Below, piece after piece: positions 18,257 through 26,580 of a DNA stretch of 64,000 nucleotides. A program made the translations under genes and the position numbers. Position 1 is the stretch's first letter, and each line of letters starts with the position of its first letter. The DNA is from Marinomonas rhizomae (GTDB taxonomy: Bacteria; Pseudomonadota; Gammaproteobacteria; Pseudomonadales; Marinomonadaceae). The DNA lies in assembly GCF_003315485.1 (NCBI RefSeq), contig NZ_QNSE01000007.1:62001-126000 (forward strand), written 5' to 3'. The notes beneath the pieces were generated by a model. It saw only the letters and a list, made by a program, of their open reading frames with translations. It was not told where the DNA came from and did no database searches.

Positions 18257-19624
18257 ATGCTCAACACAATAAAAATAATCATGATCGACGATGATCAAAC
18301 CATCATTGAAGCATTAACGGAAATGCTCGAACTCGAAGGCTTCCAAACTGAAAGTCACAGTCGAGCAGACAAGGTCATTTCATTACTCAACAAAGACAGC
18401 CCTGTTGTCGTGCTGAGCGATGTGAGAATGCCAAAAATGGACGGTATGAATCTACTGGCTCATTTACAGCAATTAGATAACGAATTGCCCGTCCTGCTAA
18501 TGAGTGGTCATGGTGACATCCCAATGGCCATTGAAGCCATGAAGGAAGGAGCATATGACTTCCTTGAAAAACCCTTACAACCCGCTCAGCTTATTAATCA
18601 ATTACAAAGAGCGTCCGAAAAACGCCAGCTGGTATTAGAGAACCGCAAGCTCAAACAGAATCTTGCCCAACAATCCGGCCTAGAAGCCTTAATTATTGGT
18701 GAGTCAGCGGCCATTAAAAACATTCGTCAACACATCTCCTCTCTGGCACAAGCAAACGTTGACACCATTATTTATGGTGAAACCGGGTGTGGCAAAGATG
18801 TGGTTGCTAGAGCATTACACCAATTCAGTCTAAGAAACAAAGGTCGCTTCATTGCCATTAATTGTGGCGGTATCAGCGAAAGTCTAATCGAAAGCGAGTT
18901 GTTTGGTCATGAAGCAGGCTCCTTTACTGGTGCCAATAAACGCCATATCGGTAAGATCGAAGCCGCGAATGGGGGCACATTGTTCTTAGATGAAATCGAA
19001 ACCATGCCTCTTCCAGTGCAGATCAAACTGCTGCGAGTTCTACAGGAACGTACCATCGAGCGAGTTGGGAGCACCACGCCCATTCCCGTTGAACTCACCG
19101 TGATTGCCGCCAGCAAAGAAAACCTCGCACAACTTGGAGAGGAAGGAAAATTTCGTCAGGACTTATTTTACCGACTCAATGTCGCCAGCCTCACCATTCC
19201 ACCCCTTAGGGATCGACCCGAAGACATTTTGCCTCTTTTTCATCATTATGCTCGAAAAGCGTCTGACCATTTTTCTCGGACGCTGCCTAGCATCACGCCC
19301 TCCTACCTAGATTATTTAATTCAACATCAGTGGCCGGGCAACGTCCGTGAACTAAAGAACGCCACCGATCGCTTTGTGCTCGGTATTAGCGAAACATCAC
19401 TGGCGTCAATCAAACGTCAGGATGACATCAATGGCAGCTACGAAGAACGCATGGATCAATTTGAACGCCATATCATTGAAGAAGGACTCAGAGTGACAAA
19501 CGGCCTGTTAAATGACGCGGCGGAACTGTTGGATATGTCACGCAAAACGTTATATCGCAAAATGAAAAAACACCAATTGGACAAACAGCAATTTAAGACC
19601 ACCGAAGGCGAAGGACACGAATGA
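18257..19624 (+). CDS. Sigma-54-dependent response regulator (DctD/NtrC family)
   Basis: 455-residue enhancer-binding activator. The receiver domain (1-120) has the acidic cluster DDD at 11-13, phospho-acceptor Asp55 (LSDVRMP) and a conserved Lys in FLEKP. The AAA+ domain (about 145-370) has Walker A GETGCGKD, the sigma-54-contacting loop as GSFTGA (221-226) rather than GAFTGA, and FLDEIETMP. A Fis-type HTH lies at about 415-450 (LNDAAELLDMSRKTLYRKM). The AAA+ domain most resembles DctD. Directly downstream lies a near-perfect sigma-54 promoter for the PhnD-like operon, the expected target. Confidence 0.93.
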   Translation: MLNTIKIIMIDDDQTIIEALTEMLELEGFQTESHSRADKVISLLNKDSPVVVLSDVRMPKMDGMNLLAHLQQLDNELPVLLMSGHGDIPMAIEAMKEGAYDFLEKPLQPAQLINQLQRASEKRQLVLENRKLKQNLAQQSGLEALIIGESAAIKNIRQHISSLAQANVDTIIYGETGCGKDVVARALHQFSLRNKGRFIAINCGGISESLIESELFGHEAGSFTGANKRHIGKIEAANGGTLFLDEIETMPLPVQIKLLRVLQERTIERVGSTTPIPVELTVIAASKENLAQLGEEGKFRQDLFYRLNVASLTIPPLRDRPEDILPLFHHYARKASDHFSRTLPSITPSYLDYLIQHQWPGNVRELKNATDRFVLGISETSLASIKRQDDINGSYEERMDQFERHIIEEGLRVTNGLLNDAAELLDMSRKTLYRKMKKHQLDKQQFKTTEGEGHE

Positions 19625-19651
19625 CCCATTTCGCATTTTACGATGAGACTA

Positions 19652-19682
19652 AAGCGTCCCAAGCTTCAAGCTCGCGACGCTT
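19652..19682. promoter_or_regulatory. Nested inverted repeat, candidate upstream activating site
   Basis: Outer arms AAGCGTC (19652-19658) and GACGCTT (19676-19682) enclose a smaller repeat AGCTT-C-AAGCT. The element ends about 42 bp before the -24 box, an acceptable place for binding of the DctD-like regulator. It could instead be a weak terminator for the regulator gene, but no T run follows. Confidence 0.5.
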
Positions 19683-19723
19683 AAATAATATCAAGACTCT
19701 GTTTTAAAAGGCTTTTTTAATAT

Positions 19724-19739
19724 TGGCATTTGCCTTGCT
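19724..19739 (+). promoter_or_regulatory. Sigma-54 promoter of the PhnD-like operon
   Basis: TTGGCATTTGCCTTGC plus the next T contains TGGCAT-N5-TTGCT, matching the -24/-12 consensus TGGCAC-N5-TTGCW at all but one position, with the obligatory GG-N10-GC spacing. Predicted transcription start is near 19750. A DctD-family activator is encoded immediately upstream. Confidence 0.88.
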
Positions 19740-19749
19740 CTATAAGATT

Positions 19750-19773
19750 TAACCCGACACTAACGTGGGGTTA
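19750..19773 (+). other. 5'-terminal stem-loop of the PhnD-like mRNA
   Basis: TAACCC (19750-19755) pairs with GGGTTA (19768-19773), and inside it CAC pairs with GTG around the loop TAAC. It begins at the predicted +1 base, so the message would start with a hairpin, which could protect it from 5'-end decay. Confidence 0.5.
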
Positions 19774-19842
19774 TCTCATCTCCGACAACGGAACCTCCCG
19801 ACCGGTGATAACAATAAAAAATACATCATGAGGAAAACCATA

Positions 19843-20892
19843 ATGCCTATTAAATTATTAACAGGTTTAGTGCTATCAAGTTCACTACTGTTAAGTGCCA
19901 ATGCCGCCCTAGCAGACACATGCAGCTATCGTGGCGTGCTGGACGATAAATTCTGCGACGAAAACTACGACCTAGTGGCCGATCTACCAAAAGATTCAAG
20001 CCAATGGCGTGATCCAAGCACACTTGTCTTTACTTACACCCCAGTTGAAGATCCAGCCGTCTATAAAGACGCGTTTAGTGATTTCCAAAAATACCTTAGC
20101 GATGTCACTGGTAAAAAAGTGGTGTATTACACCGTCCACTCCAATGCCGCTGAAGTTGAGGCGTTACGTTCTGGCCGATTGCACATTGCTGGTTTCTCTA
20201 CCGGACCAACAGGTTATGCAGTCAATCTAGGCGGCTTGGTACCAATCGCCGTAAAAGGAACGGAAGAGTCATTTCAAGGCTACAACTTGATCACCATCGT
20301 TCGACAGGACAGTGACATTAAGAAGATGACCGACCTGAAAGGCAAAGTCGTTGCTCACACGTCCGCCTCTTCCAACTCTGGTAACTTAGCACCACGCGCC
20401 ATCTTCCCAGCACTTGGACTCACACCAGATAAAGACTATGAAGTGAAATACTCTGGTAAGCATGACCAATCTGTCATGGGTGTATTATCGGGCGATTATG
20501 AAGCCGCGCCTGTTGCTTCCGATGTGTTTAAACGCATGGTGGATGCCAAACGAATCAACAAAGAGGACTTCCGTATTATTTATACCAGCCCTCGTTTCCC
20601 AACGTCCTCTTTTGGCTACGCTCATGACTTAAACCCTGAGTTGGTTGAAAAAATTAAAGAGGCTTTCTTTACCTTCCGCTTCCCAGCTGACATGCAACAA
20701 ACCTTTGGTGGTGCTGACCGCTTTTTCCCTGTGACCTACAAAGAAGAATGGCAGGTCATCCGAGACATTGCTCACGCATCCGGTACAGCCTATACCAAAG
20801 CGGGACTGAAACAGCTCGCCGAAGCCGATGCTGCTAAAGCCGCTGCCAAAAGAGCGAAAGCCGCCAAAGCAGCAGCCAGCAAAACTCAGTAA
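19843..20892 (+). CDS. PhnD-like periplasmic substrate-binding protein
   Basis: Binding protein of a phosphonate/phosphite-type ABC importer, 349 aa from the ATG at 19843. Longer starts at 19765 or 19828 are poorly supported; 19843 has GAGG upstream and opens directly on a signal peptide cleaved near ALA-DTC. The mature protein has the PhnD/PtxB layout: FTYTPVEDPAVY, then YYTVHSNAAEVEALRSGRLHIAGFSTGP, then a second lobe with KGKVVAHTSASSNSGNLAP. Two early cysteines may form a disulfide. The C-terminus carries an unusual Ala/Lys-rich tail of about 24 residues. Ligand unknown; no phosphonate-degrading genes are nearby. Confidence 0.86.
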   Translation: MPIKLLTGLVLSSSLLLSANAALADTCSYRGVLDDKFCDENYDLVADLPKDSSQWRDPSTLVFTYTPVEDPAVYKDAFSDFQKYLSDVTGKKVVYYTVHSNAAEVEALRSGRLHIAGFSTGPTGYAVNLGGLVPIAVKGTEESFQGYNLITIVRQDSDIKKMTDLKGKVVAHTSASSNSGNLAPRAIFPALGLTPDKDYEVKYSGKHDQSVMGVLSGDYEAAPVASDVFKRMVDAKRINKEDFRIIYTSPRFPTSSFGYAHDLNPELVEKIKEAFFTFRFPADMQQTFGGADRFFPVTYKEEWQVIRDIAHASGTAYTKAGLKQLAEADAAKAAAKRAKAAKAAASKTQ

Positions 20893-20928
20893 ACCGCCTT
20901 TAACTGACTACCCATTTACATAAAGACC

Positions 20929-20952
20929 AGCAACCTGAGTCATCAGGTTGCT
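20929..20952 (+). other. Intercistronic hairpin between PhnD-like and PhnC-like genes
   Basis: A 10-bp perfect stem (20929-20938 with 20943-20952) with loop GTCA lies in the gap between the binding-protein and ATPase genes. No continuous T run follows, so a 3' stabiliser or partial terminator favouring excess binding protein is the likely role. Confidence 0.6.
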
Positions 20953-20979
20953 TGGCATTCTTTGTCTTTAGGAAACACT

Positions 20980-21765
20980 ATGTCTGTCACTCATAACACA
21001 GCTGAGCACTCTAATTTTCTTGAAATTCGAGGCTTAAAAAAAGAATACACCGCGGGTAACCCGATCCTAAAAGGGATCGACATTAACATTACTGAGCCCG
21101 GTATTATCGCCATCATTGGCCCCTCTGGAACCGGTAAAAGTACATTATTGCGCTGTATCAACCGCTTAATTGACCCTACTGATGGACAAATATTATTCGA
21201 CGACAGTGACCTATGCCTCGCAAAAGGTGCGCAATTACGCAAACTGCGCCGCCAAGTCGGCATGGTATTTCAAGAGTACAATCTGGTCGAACGTTTAACC
21301 GTAATTGAGAATGTCCTAACAGGTCGTCTTGGCTACATGTCGGCCTGGCGAGCGTGGCGTCGAAAGTTCAGCCAAGAAGACATCAATACCGCGTTTGAAT
21401 TATTGGACGCAGTGGGCTTAAGCGAACATGCGAAGAAACGAGCTGACAGTCTGTCTGGCGGCCAACGTCAGCGAGTGGGTATCGCCAGAGCTGTCATGCA
21501 AAACCCCAGAATTCTATTGGCCGATGAGCCAACGTCTTCACTTGACCCTAAAACCGCTGTCGAAATCATGGAGCTTTTACAACGATTCTCTGATGAGAAA
21601 CAATTGCCAACGCTGGTGAATATCCACGATGTAAAACTGGCCAGTCGATTTGCCAAACGCATGATCGGCATGAGTAATGGCGTAGTTGTCTATGATGGAC
21701 CACCTGAAGGCATCACGGATGAGCATCTGAAACAGATCTACGGAGGCGAGTCATGGCTGGTATAA
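20980..21765 (+). CDS. PhnC-like ABC transporter ATPase
   Basis: Cytoplasmic ATPase of the PhnD-associated importer, 261 aa from the ATG at 20980 (AGGAAA ribosome-binding site; a TTG six codons upstream is rejected). Walker A GPSGTGKS is at 47-54; the signature is [14 protein letters not shown] and Walker [15 protein letters not shown]. The Q-loop region [17 protein letters not shown] and the segment [14 protein letters not shown] are typical of PhnC. It overlaps the first permease gene by 13 bases, so translation is coupled. Confidence 0.92.
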   Translation: MSVTHNTAEHSNFLEIRGLKKEYTAGNPILKGIDINITEPGIIAIIGPSGTGKSTLLRCINRLIDPTDGQILFDDSDLCLAKGAQLRKLRRQVGMVFQEYNLVERLTVIENVLTGRLGYMSAWRAWRRKFSQEDINTAFELLDAVGLSEHAKKRADSLSGGQRQRVGIARAVMQNPRILLADEPTSSLDPKTAVEIMELLQRFSDEKQLPTLVNIHDVKLASRFAKRMIGMSNGVVVYDGPPEGITDEHLKQIYGGESWLV

Positions 21766-22547
21766 ATTCCCCACAAAACCGAGAAAATCCCTTTAAACAA
21801 AACTGGTTTGTGACAGCTATCTGGCTAATTGTTATCGGCTACGTAGTGTATTCTTTTCAGGCAATGGGCTTAAGTTGGGAGCGTTTTAACGATGGTCTTG
21901 GCCATGCCAGCAACCTGTTAGGACGAATGGTTCCACCCAATTTTAGTCGCTGGTCTCTCTTACTCAGTGGCCTCATTGAAAGCTTAGAAATTGCCATTAT
22001 CTCGAGTATTTTTGGTATTTTCTTCTCTCTCTTTTTAGGGCTGTTTGCCGCTCGCAACCTAATGCCAACTTGGGTCAGCACGCCAGTGCGAATGCTGATC
22101 GCCCTTTGTCGTACCTTTCACCCTGTAATCATTGCCATCTTATTTGTAAAAAGCGTGGGATTTGGTGCGTTAGCAGGGATTTTAACCTTAATCGTGGCGT
22201 CGATAGGCTTTATTGCCAAACTCTTTGCAGAAGCCATTGAAGAGATATCCCTAAAACAGGTTGAGGCCATCCGTGCCACCGGTGCAGGCTTTACCAGCAT
22301 TATTTTATTCTCTGTCATGCCACAGGTATTTTCGCGCTTTATTGGTTTCTCGACCTATCAACTCGACTCCAACTTGCGTAACTCGACCATGGTCGGGATT
22401 GTCGGCGCCGGTGGATTGGGTGGTACGCTCTTCTCCGCCTTCCAACGCTTCGATTATGATTTTGTCGCCGCCATCCTCATCATCATTATCGCACTCATCA
22501 TGTTTGGCGAATTCTTATCCAATATCGTACGCCGCATTTTCCGCTAG
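21753..22547 (+). CDS. PhnE-like ABC permease, first subunit
   Basis: 264-residue inner-membrane permease of the PhnE family. The binding-protein-dependent transport domain (about 75-262) includes [30 protein letters not shown] and the EAA-type loop [28 protein letters not shown]. Ribosome-binding site GGAGG lies inside the end of the ATPase gene. A second PhnE paralogue follows 21 bp later; the two probably form a heterodimeric channel, as in some phosphonate importers. Confidence 0.9.
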   Translation: MAGINSPQNRENPFKQNWFVTAIWLIVIGYVVYSFQAMGLSWERFNDGLGHASNLLGRMVPPNFSRWSLLLSGLIESLEIAIISSIFGIFFSLFLGLFAARNLMPTWVSTPVRMLIALCRTFHPVIIAILFVKSVGFGALAGILTLIVASIGFIAKLFAEAIEEISLKQVEAIRATGAGFTSIILFSVMPQVFSRFIGFSTYQLDSNLRNSTMVGIVGAGGLGGTLFSAFQRFDYDFVAAILIIIIALIMFGEFLSNIVRRIFR

Positions 22548-22568
22548 CCTGACCTAGGAATACACATT

Positions 22569-23366
22569 ATGAACACAATAGATCACCACTGGCAGCGCTT
22601 TACACTAAAGCAGAAATTGTCTCGCTATGCCGTTTACCTCGTGCTCATCATAGCGTTTGTTCAATCCATAAAATCCGTTGAGGTGATTCCTGAGTTTTTG
22701 CTGGATGCCCCTGAACAAATGGCCGATATGTTTGCCCGTATGTGGCCAATTGATTTTGCGTATTATCCCGTCGCAGTTCATGACGCGATGATTGAAACGC
22801 TCAACATCGCCACACTCGGCACACTTATCACCCTCATTTTCGCCATTCCGTTAGCGTTAATGAATGCCAGTAACATCGTGAATTCGGCCTGGTGCCACTG
22901 GATCTCTCGGTTCTTCTTAGTGTCATCACGTTCAGTTAATTCACTAGTGTGGGCACTTCTGTTTGTCTCCATTTTTGGCCCTGGTGTGATTGCTGGAGTC
23001 TTGGCCATTGCCTTTCGTTCTATTGGCTTTGTCGGCAAGTTACTGGGCGAAGCAATAGAAGAAGTCAACATGGGGTCCATTGAAGCACTGAAAGCCACGG
23101 GAGCATCATGGTTGTCGATTTTGCTCAAGGGCTATTGGCCACAAGTGTTACCGGCTTTCTTCAGTATCGTACTGTTTCGTTGGGACATTAATGTCCGTGA
23201 GTCAGCCGTGCTTGGTTTAGTGGGCGCCGGTGGTATTGGTGTGGTATTAGACGACTCAATGAACTTGTTTCAATGGGATAGAGTCGCCATGTCTCTTTTG
23301 GCCATTTTCGCGGTCGTCATAATCGCCGAAATTGTGGTGGTGAATATTCGAAAACGTTTAATCTAA
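22569..23366 (+). CDS. PhnE-like ABC permease, second subunit
   Basis: 265-residue paralogue of the preceding permease. It shows the same architecture: N-terminal membrane segment, a Pro/Met-rich periplasmic stretch, then the permease domain with ETLNIATLGTLITLIFAIP and an EAA loop GFVGKLLGEAIEEVNMGSIEALKATGAS. The final part LGLVGAGGIGVVLDDSMNLFQW is typical of PhnE. It is the last gene of the operon and is followed by a strong terminator. Two non-identical permeases favour a heterodimer. Confidence 0.9.
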   Translation: MNTIDHHWQRFTLKQKLSRYAVYLVLIIAFVQSIKSVEVIPEFLLDAPEQMADMFARMWPIDFAYYPVAVHDAMIETLNIATLGTLITLIFAIPLALMNASNIVNSAWCHWISRFFLVSSRSVNSLVWALLFVSIFGPGVIAGVLAIAFRSIGFVGKLLGEAIEEVNMGSIEALKATGASWLSILLKGYWPQVLPAFFSIVLFRWDINVRESAVLGLVGAGGIGVVLDDSMNLFQWDRVAMSLLAIFAVVIIAEIVVVNIRKRLI

Positions 23367-23393
23367 AAGGCTCAACACTTTCTACTTACCCAC

Positions 23394-23422
23394 AAAAAAA
23401 GGAGCCAATCGGCTCCTTTTTT
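23394..23422. terminator. Bidirectional terminator between the PhnE-like gene and the RND pump
   Basis: The stem GGAGCC (23401-23406) / GGCTCC (23411-23416) with loop AATC is extended by a left A run and a right T run. It can end both the plus-strand transporter operon and the minus-strand efflux operon. Confidence 0.92.
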
Positions 23423-23448
23423 ATTCATCAGTGCTTAAATTATGAAGC

Positions 23449-26400
23449 TTAAGCGTCGTTCTCTATTGAAGACAAACCATCAGGGCGTTTCGGGAAGATA
23501 CGACGCACAATGACGAAAAACAAAGGCACGAAGAAGATCGCCAAAACAGTCGCCGTCAATGTACCACCGACAATGCCTGAACCAATCGAGATACGACTGT
23601 TGGCACCAGCGCCACTAGACAAGGCCAAAGGCAAGGTGCCGACAATGAACGCCATGGACGTCATAATAATAGGACGTAAACGAAGACGTGCTGCTTGCGC
23701 GGCCGCTTCCCATACATTAACGCCTCGTCGATAAGCCGCTTCCGCAAACTCCACAATCAAGATCGCATTCTTTGAGGACAAACCAATGGTGGTCAACAAA
23801 GCGACTTGGAAATACACATCATTTTCCAACCCTCGCAGATGCGCGGCTGCCGCGGCACCAATCACCCCTAATGGGATCACTAAGATCACCGACAATGGTA
23901 CAGTCCAACTTTCATACAAGGCCGCCAAACATAAGAAGACAACAAGGATAGAAATACCGTACAAGATTTGTGTTTGGCCGCTTGATAAACGCTCTTGGTA
24001 AGACAAACCACTCCAAGCACCGGTAGTACCGGCTGGCAGCTCATCAGATAAGCGCTGTAATTCATCCATCGCTGCCCCAGAACTTACGCCATCCGCTCCC
24101 GAACCTTGCAGTTCATAGGATGCCGAACCATTGAATCGGCTTAACGTCTTAGGACCATAAGTCCATTGGCTATTCGCAAAGGCCGAGAAAGGTGTCATGG
24201 TGTTATCACTGCCACGAACATACCAATGCTGAAGGTCTTCAGGTGAAGAGCGATACTCCGCTTCGCCTTGCATATAAACCGTTTTGACGCGTCCACGATC
24301 AACAAAATCATTCACATAACTGCCCGCCCAAGCACTGCTTAAGGTCGAGCTAATGTCTGACATAGACAAACCTAAAGCCGAAGCTTTTTCTTGGTCAATA
24401 TCAATGTGTAATTGAGGCGCTTCCGACTGAGACCCCAAACGCACGCCCGACAATAGAGGGCTAGCATTGGCATCCTGTAACAAGGAGTCACGCATCGCCA
24501 ACAAAGTATCTCGGTCAGTATTACCAGACGCTAACAATTGGAAAGTAAAGCCGTTACTTTGCCCTAATCCCTGGATAGAAGGCGGAATCAAAGAAAAGAT
24601 CATCGCATCCTTGATACCACCAAAGGCACCATAAGATCGACCGACAATGGCACCGGCACTATTCGCAGGACCAACACGCTCACTCCAGTCTTTTAGGGCG
24701 ATAAAAGCCATACCTGCATTCTGTCCGGTTCCCATAAAGTTGAAACCTGAAATGGTGAAGACGGCTTTCACGTTGGCTTTCTCTGCCACCATAAAATGCT
24801 GTTCCACTTGACGCATGACTTTATCAGTACGGGACAATGACGCCCCTTCTGGTAACGACACCATGACCATCACTCGGCCTTGGTCTTCCGTAGGCAAAAA
24901 GCCTGATGGCAAATTCATCATCAAACCACTTAAACCCGCAACAATCGCACCATATACCAGCATCCAACGAACTGGCTTTTTGATGATGCTGCTCACACCA
25001 CCAAAGTATTTGTTGGTTGCACGATCAAAATTACGGTTAAACCAGCCGCCTAAGCCTTTTTGTGGCGCATGGTGATTGGGTTTTAACATGGTTGCACACA
25101 AGGCTGGGGTCAGCGTTAACGCGACCAATACCGATAAGGTCATCGCCGCCACAATGGTGACCGAGAATTGACGGTAAATAACCCCAGTAGAACCACTGAA
25201 GAACGCCATAGGTAGGAACACCGCCGATAGCACCACAGCAATACCGATCAAGGCACTGGTGATCTCCTTCATCGACTTGATGGTGGCTTCTTTTGGTGAC
25301 AGTTTTTCTTCTTCCATCACCCGTTCGACGTTTTCCACCACGACGATGGCATCGTCCACCAGCAGACCAATCGACAGCACGATACCAAACATGGTCAAGG
25401 TATTAATGGAGAAACCAAATAATTCCAGTACCCCAAATGTACCCAATAACACCACTGGCACAGCGATGGCTGGGATTAATGTCGCACGCCAATTTTGTAG
25501 AAATACGAACATCACGATCACAACTAGCGCGATGGCTTCGAATAAGGTTTTTACCACCTCTTCAATCGAGATTTTGATAAAGCTCGTATTGTCCACAGGG
25601 AAAGATAACTTATAACCATCCGGCAAGTTCTTTTCCAATCCACCGAGAACGTCTTTAACTGCCTCGGAAGTGGATAAAGCGTTCGCACCAGGTGCCAACA
25701 TAACGGCCATACCTGAGGCTGGGTGACCATTCAAACGCGGAATGAAAGAGTAGCTTTCACTGCCCAATTCCACTTTTGCGACATCACTCAAACGTACCGT
25801 TGCGCCACTGTCATCGTAAGCCAAAATAATGTTTTCGAACTGTTCGGCGGTTTGTAGTTTAGACTGTGCCGTAACCGTCACATTCAACTCTTGACCATCC
25901 ACAACGGGATACGCACCAAGGCTACCCGCTGCCACTTGAGTATTTTGTGCCGTAATAGCAGAAGAAATATCCGACGGCATCAACTTATAAGACGCCAGTT
26001 TCAGTGGATCAAGCCAGATACGCATCGCGTATTCCGCACCAAAAACTTGAACGCTACCAATACCATCAACCCGAGAAACCGGATCCTGAATACTGGACAC
26101 CAAAAAGTCCGAGATGTCATTGGCCGTATCGGTATCCGTTTCATCGTAAATAGCAGCGACTAATAAGAAGTCAGTATTGGATTTCTCAACGGTCACGCCA
26201 TTCTGTTGAACTGAATTAGGCAGACTGGACGTCACTTGCTGGATTTTGTTTTGCACTTGAACCTGTGCAATGTCCGCATCCGTACCTTGTTCAAAGGTGA
26301 CATTAATACTGCTTCGACCAGAAGAACTGCTTGAGGAAGAAAAATACAACAGTCCATCAAGCCCAGTTAATTGTTGCTCTAGAACCTGAGTCACACTGTT

Positions 26401-26577
26401 TTCGACTGTTTCCGCCGAAGCACCAGAATACGTCGCTGAAATGCTCACCGTTGGGGGGGCAACGTTAGGGTATTGTCCTATAGGCAACGTATTAATCGAT
26501 GCCAGACCGGCCAACATGATCGCAATGGAAATAACCCACGCGAACACTGGACGATTGATAAAAAATTGCGCAAACAT
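23449..26577 (-). CDS. RND multidrug efflux transporter (HAE1 family, AcrB-like)
   Basis: Proton-driven inner-membrane pump of a tripartite efflux system, 1042 aa. It opens with the typical FFINRPVFAWVISI and has twelve membrane segments in the usual 1+5/1+5 order with two large periplasmic loops. The proton-relay acidic pair is visible in GLLVDDAIVVVENVERV. Other landmarks are GFLPTEDQG and LTTIGLSSKNAILIVEFA. It lies three bases after the adaptor gene, with which it is coupled. No outer-membrane channel gene follows, so a TolC-type partner elsewhere is inferred. Substrates cannot be read from the sequence. Confidence 0.95.
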   Translation of the reverse strand: MFAQFFINRPVFAWVISIAIMLAGLASINTLPIGQYPNVAPPTVSISATYSGASAETVENSVTQVLEQQLTGLDGLLYFSSSSSSSGRSSINVTFEQGTDADIAQVQVQNKIQQVTSSLPNSVQQNGVTVEKSNTDFLLVAAIYDETDTDTANDISDFLVSSIQDPVSRVDGIGSVQVFGAEYAMRIWLDPLKLASYKLMPSDISSAITAQNTQVAAGSLGAYPVVDGQELNVTVTAQSKLQTAEQFENIILAYDDSGATVRLSDVAKVELGSESYSFIPRLNGHPASGMAVMLAPGANALSTSEAVKDVLGGLEKNLPDGYKLSFPVDNTSFIKISIEEVVKTLFEAIALVVIVMFVFLQNWRATLIPAIAVPVVLLGTFGVLELFGFSINTLTMFGIVLSIGLLVDDAIVVVENVERVMEEEKLSPKEATIKSMKEITSALIGIAVVLSAVFLPMAFFSGSTGVIYRQFSVTIVAAMTLSVLVALTLTPALCATMLKPNHHAPQKGLGGWFNRNFDRATNKYFGGVSSIIKKPVRWMLVYGAIVAGLSGLMMNLPSGFLPTEDQGRVMVMVSLPEGASLSRTDKVMRQVEQHFMVAEKANVKAVFTISGFNFMGTGQNAGMAFIALKDWSERVGPANSAGAIVGRSYGAFGGIKDAMIFSLIPPSIQGLGQSNGFTFQLLASGNTDRDTLLAMRDSLLQDANASPLLSGVRLGSQSEAPQLHIDIDQEKASALGLSMSDISSTLSSAWAGSYVNDFVDRGRVKTVYMQGEAEYRSSPEDLQHWYVRGSDNTMTPFSAFANSQWTYGPKTLSRFNGSASYELQGSGADGVSSGAAMDELQRLSDELPAGTTGAWSGLSYQERLSSGQTQILYGISILVVFLCLAALYESWTVPLSVILVIPLGVIGAAAAAHLRGLENDVYFQVALLTTIGLSSKNAILIVEFAEAAYRRGVNVWEAAAQAARLRLRPIIMTSMAFIVGTLPLALSSGAGANSRISIGSGIVGGTLTATVLAIFFVPLFFVIVRRIFPKRPDGLSSIENDA

Positions 26578-26580
26578 AGA

